NCBI GenBank assembly: GCA_030760725.1
Contig: JASWHV010000012.1
Coordinates: 79,186,968 to 79,250,967 of the forward strand
Length of the DNA stretch: 64,000 nt
Direction of reading: 5' to 3'
Source of the DNA: Neostapfia colusana
Lineage: Eukaryota > Streptophyta > Magnoliopsida > Poales > Poaceae
Positions 21,976 through 30,427 of the stretch are shown here, in pieces. The translations under genes and the position numbers were made by a program. Within the stretch, counting starts at the first letter, position 1; every line of letters starts with the position of its first letter. Below the pieces are notes generated by a model that saw nothing but the letters and a program-made list of their open reading frames with translations, searched no databases and had not been told where the DNA came from.

Positions 21976-23069
21976 TGTCGAAGTGTTCGGTCGACACTTC
22001 CCCCGGGCCTGCACTGAGCAGCCCACGGAGGATCTTTTTTGGTGGGGCTAGTCCCTAGCGGAGAGCTTGCGCAGATGGACAAGTTAGTAAGAGCTTGACA
22101 CGGCGAGTTTTACGTGGTTCAGGCCGCCGGAGCGTAAAACCCTACGTCCACGGCGAGCTCTAGAGCCCGCTGTATTGTTTGCTGCTCAGGACCGGATGCC
22201 TGAGCTTGGGGGTGAGTTACAGCTTGAGAGTGTATGGCTAGCGTATGAGTTGCAAAGTGCGAACCCTTGCTATCAACGCCTACCCGAGCCTTTTATAGTC
22301 CAAGACTCGGGCGGCTTACAAGGGGAGCCGGGACCCGACAGGTGGTCCCGGGAAGATTGTCTATTATCTACCGTATCTGCAGTTATGCCGGTAGTTGTCT
22401 CTGGTCGAAGGCTTCTGAGTCTTCATCTTGCCGCCCTGCCCATGCCGCATGCTAGTCGTAGTGGTTGATGATGGCGCAGGCGGCATGGGATGTCTTGTCG
22501 CGGTGTTTATTAGCTGACAGGTTCTGACACCGCGCGCCAGTCTGTGATGCGACTGGGCGCAACGGCACCTGACAGAAGCGTGCTCCGCGTCTCCGCGTCT
22601 TGGGAAGACGCGGGCCTTGAATACCTTGTACGGGCAAGGTATGGGGCGTATTTACGCCCGCTGCCTACCGCTCGGGGCAGGCAGCGTCGTTCTGCTGCCA
22701 CGTGGCGGGCCCGGAGCTCTTCTTAGAGGAGAGGAGGGTCAGTCCCGCGGGGCACGTGGAGCCTCCGGACCTCTCCTCGCGGAGGGGGAGGCTCGGCTTC
22801 TGTTGGCCACGTGGCGGGCCCGGAGCTCTCCTCTGAGGAGAGGGAGGTCTGGCCCCGCTGGACACGCGGCGCCTTCGGACCTCTCTCCCGCGGAGGGGGA
22901 GGTTCGGCTTCTATATGCCATGTGGCGGGCCCGGAGCTCTCCTCTGAGGAGAGGGAGGTCCGGCCCCGCCGGACGCGTGGCGCCTTCGGAGCTCTCCCTG
23001 CGGAGAAGGGCGAGTTCCTTAGGCATTTTACCCTGTGCGCGGGGGTACCCCATATCTTAGGTACCAACA
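21976..23069 (-). repeat. 3' LTR of element D
   Basis: TGTCGAAGTG to GGTACCAACA on the plus strand. It contains three ~105 bp units with CCACGTGGCGGGCCCGGAGCTC (22690-23010) and a reversed TATA box (CCTTTTATAG, 22289-22298). Confidence 0.9.
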
Positions 23070-23561
23070 GTGGCCCCCGGGCCCATCTCGGGGGAGATAG
23101 CGAGCCTGAGGTGGGACCCCTGTCTCTTCCGATCCACGCACTTTCTCTAAGTCCCGAATTGACCGCTGCCGGGGCACGAACGGCCACGGGATCGTGGGAG
23201 CGTGCGCTCAATTGATGGTTGCTTTTACTGCGGCGGTTCCCAAGACTGCCACTTCTGCACGTTGCTGCGCTTTCTTCGGGAACCGCCGAAGTGCCTTGCT
23301 GGCTCATCTTCTCAGGAGACTGACTCCTTGACCCCACCGGTTCAGTTAGGCGGCTTGGGCCCACCCGTCATCGGCACTCGGTCTAGGAACCGAAGCGGTT
23401 GCCGGTGTGGGGTACTCGAAGAGTTCTGAATCGCATGGAATTGTACCCGGGAAGTTTTTTAGAGGGGTTCTTACCCACATTGCAGCTTCCCTTCGCACTT
23501 CTCTGCGTTTCTCCTCGGACTCTTGTGCTTTTGCTCTCTTGCCTTTGAGTTCTCCCTTGCC

Positions 23562-25283
23562 ATGGCTTCCAACCCGCCGCCAGAGAAGAAGCGCGCTCGA
23601 TCTCCTCTAGCAGCGGCGTCTGTGCCAAGTCGGGATTCTGGGGTGCCTGACACTCCCTCCGGTGGCGACTCGAAGAGGCCCCGGGTTGATGCGCTGGGGG
23701 AAGCTTCTGGGGCGTCCCCTGTTCCGCCAGTCCAAGCGACTGCGGAGCGGCCGTCGGTGACGGTAGCGGGCTCTGGAAGTCCTACCCCGGCTCGGAAGTC
23801 GGGGTTCAGAGCCCGCTGGAGTGTCCGTGCTTCCCGGCCTTCCCCGACTTGCGGGGAATCTGTGCCGCTGCGCTCGGAGCTAGGGGCAACTGCCGCGGCC
23901 CCCAGGCCAGCGCGAACTTCTCCTGTTCCGGTATGCCCGGACTCCGCGGCGGCGTCGTCTCTTCCTGCCGAGACGGCCACCGCGGCCTCCAAGCCAGCGC
24001 AGGTTGACCCTGCACTAGACGGCCCGACCTCTTCTTCAGCACCGCCTTCCCCGGCTCGCCCCTCTCCTCAGGTCAAGGAGCCAGAAGCTGAAGAGAGCCC
24101 GGCTGGCCTGGCTGCCAGAGCCTCGGAGCCAGCTTCTCCTGATTCACGTCTCGTCTCGGTTGCTGGTGCGTCGGCTCTTCCTGAGGACGAGGTAATGGAG
24201 GAGGTCGGGGGGACTGCCCCGGCCTCTGTTGCTCCATTGCCTCTGGCGGATGCCTTCGCGCTTGCCGAGACGAGCGTCCGGCAGGTCTTGGCTGCACTAG
24301 GGCGCAAGCGGGAGGAGTATACAGTTGAACGGGACCGCCTCCTCACCTGGGGGAACCTTTTGCTGGAGAGGACCGCGAAGGTTAAGAGTGAGCTCGACTC
24401 CAGGCAAGAGTTGCTCGACTTCAGGGAAGCGCTCCTTGACCGGATGAAGCGGGCTGTCGACCGCATGGACACCCAATCATGGCGGATCAACAGGGAGACC
24501 CTGGAGGCACACGTCCGGGCCGAGGAGAGCCTCTCTGCTGCTGTGGAGATACGGCAGCGGTTGGAGCGCCGTGAACTCGCCGTTGAGGAACGGGAGCGTT
24601 GCATGGCAGCTGAGGCGGAGAGGGTCGCTGCGCAGCTGGCTGCGGGCGAGGATGACCTTCGAGCTCGGATGGAGGAGCTGGAGATCCTGAAGGCAGACCT
24701 CGACTTGAGGGAGGAACAGGTCTCCCGTGATTGCCGGGCGGTCTTGGACCGGGAGTTGACCGCCGACTTCAAGGCCGCTGAGTTGGAGCGGCTCGCCAAG
24801 GCTCTCCACCTTCGGGAGAGCTCCCTGGCGGCCAAGGAGAAGGAATTCTGTGTGAGGAACCTGGAGGCTCTGCAGGCGGCCCGCCGCGAGGTGGAGGAGC
24901 TTTCGGCCTTGCGGTCCTCCGAGGCTCTTGCGGTTTCGAGCTTCGTGGATCGAGCGGGGTCCGCCCTAATTCCTCTTGGCTTCAGTCCGGTGAGGACCGT
25001 GGCCCCTGCGTTGGAGGTGACCCCCGCGCTGGAGTCGATCGGCGCCAAGGTGGACAGGCTAGACTCGGTGGTCGCCAGCGAGCTTGAGGCCGAGGGGCGC
25101 GGCCTAGCCTTAGAGGTCGCCTCACATGTGCTGGCATGCTTTAAGAGCCGCGACCCCTCTTTTTCGCTAGAACCAGCGAGAGAGGGCCTAGCCGCAGAGC
25201 GGGAGCAAGCTGCCAGGGCAGAAGTCGAGGATGTGGCCGCCCTTATAGCCGCAAGGTTCCGGCGGGAGCCGGGAGGTCCTTAG
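23562..25283 (+). CDS. Antisense ORF in element D: NLS-like, disordered N-terminus, long coiled coil
   Basis: It is an intact 573-codon frame opposite in strand to the gag of its element. The ATG at 23562 is in strong context (GCCATGGCT). Residues 1-60 are Pro/Ser-rich with two basic clusters (EKKRARSP, SKRPRVD) resembling nuclear localisation signals. Residues 60-220 are Ala/Pro/Ser-rich and probably disordered. Residues from about 240 to 450 are charged, with long heptad-like Glu/Arg/Leu runs (RQRLERRELAVEERER, KADLDLREEQVSRD) predicting a coiled coil. Antisense ORFs of this kind, some with the 'putative gypsy type transposon' domain, are known in grass Ty3/gypsy elements; I do not see that domain here. 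Its function is unknown. Element A lacks it. Confidence 0.75.
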   Translation: MASNPPPEKKRARSPLAAASVPSRDSGVPDTPSGGDSKRPRVDALGEASGASPVPPVQATAERPSVTVAGSGSPTPARKSGFRARWSVRASRPSPTCGESVPLRSELGATAAAPRPARTSPVPVCPDSAAASSLPAETATAASKPAQVDPALDGPTSSSAPPSPARPSPQVKEPEAEESPAGLAARASEPASPDSRLVSVAGASALPEDEVMEEVGGTAPASVAPLPLADAFALAETSVRQVLAALGRKREEYTVERDRLLTWGNLLLERTAKVKSELDSRQELLDFREALLDRMKRAVDRMDTQSWRINRETLEAHVRAEESLSAAVEIRQRLERRELAVEERERCMAAEAERVAAQLAAGEDDLRARMEELEILKADLDLREEQVSRDCRAVLDRELTADFKAAELERLAKALHLRESSLAAKEKEFCVRNLEALQAARREVEELSALRSSEALAVSSFVDRAGSALIPLGFSPVRTVAPALEVTPALESIGAKVDRLDSVVASELEAEGRGLALEVASHVLACFKSRDPSFSLEPAREGLAAEREQAARAEVEDVAALIAARFRREPGGP

Positions 25284-25529
25284 GACTTGTTTCTCCCTTT
25301 TTATCGAGTCTGTAGTCCAGCTCATGGAGCCTCGCTTAATTTGACTCTTTTGGATACTTGTGTCTGTGATGCTTTTTCTCTCCTTCTTGGCTTTGCCTGG
25401 CTGAGTCCTTAGCTCCGCAAGGTACTCAGAGGCCATTTCCAATCTCGGAGCTTTTCACAGACACCCTCCCCGGGTCCTAACCGTGTTAGGGGCCCCCGGA
25501 GGTCTCCGGATCTCACCCTATGGGGAGCT

Positions 25530-25760
25530 ACAGATCTGCCTGCCACGTGGCGGGTCCGGAGCTCCTCCTTAAGAGGCGGGAGCTCCGGCCATGTTGGACA
25601 CGTAGGGCTTTCGGAGCCCTCCCACCGAGGGGGGAGGTCCGGTTTCCGCCTGCCACGTGGCGAGCCCGAAGCCCTCCTCAAGGGAGGAGAGAGTTCCGGG
25701 CCCGCTGGACACGTGGGGCCCCCGGGTCCCGCCCCTGCTGGAGGGGCAGGTCCCGGTCCT
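25530..25760. repeat. LTR-like ABRE repeat units inside element D
   Basis: Two to three units contain GCCACGTGGCGGGTCCGGAGCTC, GGACACGTAGGG and GGACACGTGGGG. They resemble the LTR array of the same element but lie in the interior, between the antisense ORF end and the non-coding repeats. Confidence 0.7.
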
Positions 25761-27132
25761 TCCAGTCCTAGGCCGGAGTAGTTGGTAGCTCCTTTCCCCC
25801 TGCTTCATGCAGTCCTTGTTGCCGTAACCTGGAGGTCCTGCACACAGGCAGAGGAAACGTAATTCTCCTCGGGGGGTCCTCCCCTCCCGTCTCCTAGTCT
25901 TATCCGTCTTACGATCCTGACTCGCTATACGGGGCTTGGGCAATTCTGTGCACGAGGCGCCGGAGCTCCGGCTCCCTCCGAGGTCCGGGTACGGCCGTCC
26001 GATCCCTAGTACCGGGCCATGCGCTGGGGAAGCAGAGTGCACGCACTTTGGGTTCATGACCAGGCAAAGCGGTCGTACTCCCCTGTACCTCCGGAGGGCA
26101 GGATGCGCATGCTTTGGGCGCTGGGCCGGCTGAGCTGGATACGCACCCTGGACCCCCCATGCACAACGCAGGCCTTTCCTGAAGGTAACCAACTGGCACC
26201 ACAACACCTGACTGTGGGAGGCCCGAGAGACTCACTCGGCCATCGGCAGGTGCCTCAAGCGCAGCCGCCTTCGGTAGGATAGCGAATGCCGACTATGGAT
26301 TAGCGCAGGAGAGGGGGAGCTAGATGTACGGTGAACATACAGAGATAGTGCGATCATAAAAATTAATGCATAATTTAAATGAGCGCATGAGAGAGAGCTA
26401 AGTAGAACAGGTCTCTGTATTCGTACCCATAGGTGGAATTCTGGCTGTACAGGGAGGCAATGTTCCGCCTTGTCTTCAAGGGAAGCAAGATTCTACGCGC
26501 TTAGGGTCGGAACCAGGCTAAACTGGACGTAGTCCTGTACCGTCCCTTGAGACATAGCTGCCCCAAGCGCTGTTCCTAAATTCTATGGGATCTATTCAAG
26601 AAGGGAATAACCCTGTTCTACTGATGCTCAGGAAGTAGGACTTACAGTGTTGCTCCATGGCAAGGATTTTTGGGAACGGATCCCACTCTCGGTTGGAAGG
26701 CATGTGTACTTGGGGCGGCAGCTTTCATGATTCAGAAGGGACCTTTCCTGCTGAGGGAGAGCTTATGGGTCCTTCTTGGAATAGAGCGTGCCGCTTCACC
26801 AAGTTGCCCTCCTGCAGGCCCCCGACGCGTTTGGTTCTTTGGCGGTAGTGCTTAGAGCATTAGCCGAGACCGTGCGTTGCGGGGTGTTCCCTGCAGCCGA
26901 GTCTTGTCGACGAGGTTGTTATCTTCGCGCTAGATCAGGTCCTGCGCGGCTTCTCCTGGGGCCCCCGGGGAGTTCTCCCCTTCTGGCTAAGGCCTTCAAG
27001 GGGTAGGTAGGCCCGGGCTCGTCTTTGATGACCTAAGGCGTCTTCCCCTTCTGGCAAGGCCTTCAAGGGGTTGACAGACCTTAGGCGGCCCTCGAGAGGT
27101 ATGTTCGAGGCACGGAGGCGCGCCGCAGTTGG
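25761..27132. other. Element D non-coding interior with diverged repeats
   Basis: No supported coding frame. Blocks at about 26010-26260 and 26440-26570 share GCAAGATTCTACGCGC/GCAGAGTGCACGCAC, GG.TC..GACCAGGC and CCTGTACC with each other and with 4085-5225 of element A. A duplicated CCTTCAAGGGGT phrase occurs at 26992 and 27059, close to gag. Confidence 0.6.
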
Positions 27133-28881
27133 CTAACGCCCTGGCCTGTCACCGTCGGAACTGGAGTCCTCACCGTCATGCACTGTCTTTATGACACGCT
27201 GAGGCTCCTGGAACCCCACCTGGTGGGCAGCAGTGACTGGGGCATTGACCTTCTGTTTGCCATCCCTCTGAGGGTAGGGCGGCGCTTCAGCCCTCTGCTG
27301 TCTTCCTTTGCGGAAGCGCTCTACGAGCCTCTGGATCTCCCAACACTCGGCAGCAGTATGGTTGCAGGTGCCATGCACGGGGCATAGCCCGCCTTGGTCA
27401 CTGTCTGGGGCCGGTGATTGCCGCTGCCTTTTGTCGGGGCTTGGCCCCCGAGCTCCACTGGTCGTCGCAGCTGCGGCGACGGGGGCCGTGAATGGTGACT
27501 TCATCTTGCCACTCCCCCGGTTCTTGATCTTCTTGCCACCCCCATAGGCAGCAGCACCGGACCCGGGCTGTCCTCCTGACTCGGAGGTCGGCAGAGCGTG
27601 CCAGTTCTGCCCTTCAGCTGCTCTGGCGCACTTGTCCGCCAGGGTGAAGAGCTCCGAGACGTCGCGGACCTCTCTGGTCGCGAGCTTCTCAAGCATTTTC
27701 TCGTCCCGGACACCCTGTCGGAACGCCACCACCACAGAGGCACTTTGGATATGCGGGATGGTGTTGCGTACCTGAGAGAACCGCTGGATGAAAGAGTGCA
27801 GCGACTCCCCAGGTTGTTGCTTGACGGCGTGGAGGTCAAGCTCCGTGCCGGGACGGGTGTAGGAGCTGCCGAAGTTGGCGACGAACTGCCGGCAGAGCTC
27901 TCCCCAGGAGGTTATGGACCCCTGAGGTAGATTCATGAGCCAAGACCGAGCTGGGCCGGTCAAGGCGATGGGGAAGTAGTTGGCCATGACAGCCTCGTCC
28001 CCTCCTGCGGCAAGTACGGCGGTGGAGTAGATCTGGAGGAACTCCGCTGGGTTGACGCTGCCGTCGTACTTCTCGGGCAGGTGCGGGCGAAACTTGCGTG
28101 GCCACCTTGCGAAGCGAAGGTGGGGTGCAAGGGCCGCACATCCTGCACCTGCTGCTGCAGGTACTGGTGCTGCGAACGCTTGGTTCGCACTTGGCACCGC
28201 GTATCCCGGCATGGGCAAGGCTGCACCCTAGACCGGGGCCGCTGCTTGCGGCGCATATAGTTGTGGCATATGCTGCGCAGCATATGCCTGAGGCAGGGCT
28301 CGCGTGGCGAAGGCCTGCCTTTCTGGTTGTGTCGAGGCCGACGACATGCTGTCGCCTGCCTCAAGGTTGCGACGCCTTTCCCGGCGTCGCTCGAGGTACA
28401 CCCGGGCATCCTGGCCCAAGTGGCACCGTTCCAGTTCCCTTCGCAGGTCCGTCGACAGGAGCCTGGAGGAGCTGGAATCCGCCGTTAGCCCGTCAACTGT
28501 GGGTGTGCGCGTCAGCGACACAGCTGGTTGTCCTGGGCGCCGTCCTCGCCGAAACCGAGGGTTTGCGGCAGCGACGACGAGGCGGTCCACCTCGCGGACC
28601 CATTGCTGGGTCGCTGAATGGGGCGCATCCCCCGCAGGTGGGTTGCGCAGCAGCGCTCTTGCTGCAGCTAGCGCACCTCCATGGTGTACGCTCAACGCTG
28701 CAGAAGATCTCACACTGGTCGGGGCCTGCATAGCCGGAGTCGGTGTTGCCGGAGTCGGCTGCTGGCTACCAGCTTGTGCCGACACACTCTGTCCTGAGTG
28801 TGTCGACATGTACTCCCCAGTGGTCAGGGTTCGCCGTGAACACGGAGGGGGAGAGTTTTCCGCTGAAGGAAGCTTGGTCAT
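27133..28881 (-). pseudogene. Element D gag, one in-frame stop
   Basis: The ATG at 28881 lies 58 bp inside the 5' LTR. The frame runs 583 codons in one phase, with a single TAG at 28228-28230 (codon 218). The first part is Ser/Pro/Thr-rich with an Arg-rich stretch. The second holds the gypsy gag core (WPRKFRPHLPEKYDG, RSWLMNLPQGS, LCRQFVANF, QPGESLHSFIQRFS, FRQGVRDEKMLEKL). Near the C-terminus is a knuckle C-x2-H-x4-H-x4-C, the same variant as in element A, then a basic tail. It is the only sense coding region of D. The lone stop suggests recent activity or a suppressed or spliced stop; the latter is speculation. Confidence 0.85.
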
Positions 28882-28924
28882 CTTTGTTGGCGGAAACTCG
28901 TCGCGCTAGGAGAAAAGCCCCCCT

Positions 28925-28939
28925 TCCTGGCGCGCCAAA
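28925..28939 (-). other. PBS region of element D
   Basis: The minus strand reads TTTGGCGCGCCAGGA directly after the LTR, identical to element A. Confidence 0.65.
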
Positions 28940-30033
28940 TGTCGAAGTGTTCGGTCGACACTTCCCCCGGGCCTGCACTGAGCAGCCCGCGGAGGTTCTT
29001 TTTTCGGTGGGGCTAGTCCCTAGCGGAGAGCTTGCGCAGATGGACGAGTTAGTAAGAGATTGACACGGCGAGTTTTACGTGGTTCAGGCCGCCGGAGCGT
29101 AAAACCCTACGTCCACGGCGAGCTTTGGAACTCGCTGTATTGCTTGCTGCTCAGGACCGGAGGCCTGAGCTTGGGGGTGAGTTACAACTTGAGAGTGTAT
29201 GGCTAGCGTATGAGTTGCAAAGTGCGAACCCTTGCTATCGACGCCTACCCCATCCTTTTATAGTCCAAGACTCGGGCGGCTTACAAAGGGAGCCGGGACC
29301 CGACAGGTGGTCCCGGGAAGATTGTCTATTATCTACCGTATCCGCAGTTATGCCGGTAGTTGTCTCTGGTCGAAGGCTTCTGAGTCTTCATCTTGCCGCC
29401 CTGCCCATGCCGCATGCTAGTCGTAGTGGTTGATGACGGCTCAGGCGGCATGGGATGTCTTGTCGCGGTGTTTATTAGCTAACAGGTTCTGACACCGCGC
29501 GCCAGTCTGTGATGCGACTGGGCGCAATGGCACCTGACAGTAGCGTGCTCCGCGTCTCCGCGTCTTGGGAAGACGCGGGCCTTGAATACCTTGTACGGGC
29601 AAGGTATGGGGCGTATTTATGCCCGCTGCCTACCGCTCGGGGCAGGCAGCGTCGTTCTGCTGCCACGTGGCAGGCCCGGAGCTCTTCTCAGAGGAGAGGA
29701 GGGTTAGTCCCGCGGGGCACGTGGAGCCTCCGGACCTCTCCCCACGGAGGGGGAGGCTCGACTTTTGTTGGCCACGTGGCGGGCCCGGAGCTCTCCTCTG
29801 AGGAGAGGGAGGTCGGCCCCGCTGGACACGCGGCGCCTTCGGACCTCTCTCCCGCGGAGGGGGAGGTCCGGCTTCTGTATGCCACGTGGCGGGCCCGGAG
29901 CTCTCCTCTGAGGAGAGGGAGGTCCGGCCCCGCCGGACGCGTGGCGCCTTCGGAGCTCTCCCTACGGAGAAGGGCGAGTTCCTTAGGCATTTTAACCTGT
30001 GCGCGGGGGTACCCCATATCTCAGGTACCAACA
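28940..30033 (-). repeat. 5' LTR of element D
   Basis: Same length and ends as the 3' LTR. TATA (minus CTATAAAAGG) is at 29253-29263 and the ABRE-like units at 29660-29980 lie upstream in the transcription direction. Confidence 0.9.
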
Positions 30034-30427
30034 TCCACCATCCTCGATGGTTGGCTAACCCTGTTGTCGTCTCCAAGGCTGGCGGGAAGCTACGAATGCC
30101 CATCGACTACAACACCCTCAATAAGGCATGTCCAAAGGATCCGTTTCCTCTCCCCTGTATAGACCAAATAGTGGATTCTACATCCGGCTGTGATCTACTG
30201 TGTTTTGTAGACTCATATTCAGACTTCCACCAAATACCTATGTCTAGGGAAGATGAAGAGCATACCGCCTTCCTCACAGTAGATGGTCTATACTTCTAGA
30301 TGTACATGCCTTATGGTCTTAAGAATGCCCTTCCCACCTTTGTGCGTGCAATGCATAAAACATTTGGGAATCTCATTTGGGACCTAGTAGAGGTGTATGT
30401 CGGTGACATCGTAGTGAAGGTTAAGTC
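30034..30427 (+). pseudogene. Element C RT, middle part (between D and E)
   Basis: It continues the RT from the D insertion point: HHPRWLANPVVV, KLRMPIDYNTLNKACPKD and a CFVDSYSDFHQIPM motif, then a stop at about 30298 and MPYGLKNALPTFVRAM. The catalytic YVDD box reads YVGD, so one catalytic aspartate is lost. The frame ends in VVKVKS at the E insertion. Confidence 0.85.

Larger units (their letters stand above)
21976..30033 (-). mobile_element. Element D: gag-only LTR retrotransposon with antisense ORF
   Basis: Two 1094 bp LTRs (21976-23069, 28940-30033) bound an 8.06 kb element inserted in the RT of C with a perfect TCCAC duplication (21971-21975, 30034-30038). On the minus strand the order is 5' LTR, GGCGCGCC-type PBS region, gag, about 1.4 kb of non-coding diverged repeats, an internal ABRE-like array, an antisense 573-codon ORF, 3' LTR. 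No protease, RT or integrase is present, so it is non-autonomous and needed a pol-bearing relative. The LTRs differ by a few percent by eye, so it is fairly recent. Confidence 0.9.

Noticed and set aside
22617..23364. Long frames on both strands in the D LTR
   Set aside because: They are tandem-array artefacts; the same region is open in several frames because of its composition.
24068..25048. 326-codon Ser/Arg-rich frame on the minus strand
   Set aside because: It is the shadow of the antisense coiled-coil ORF. Its composition is explained by the opposite strand, and it has no domain or supporting context.
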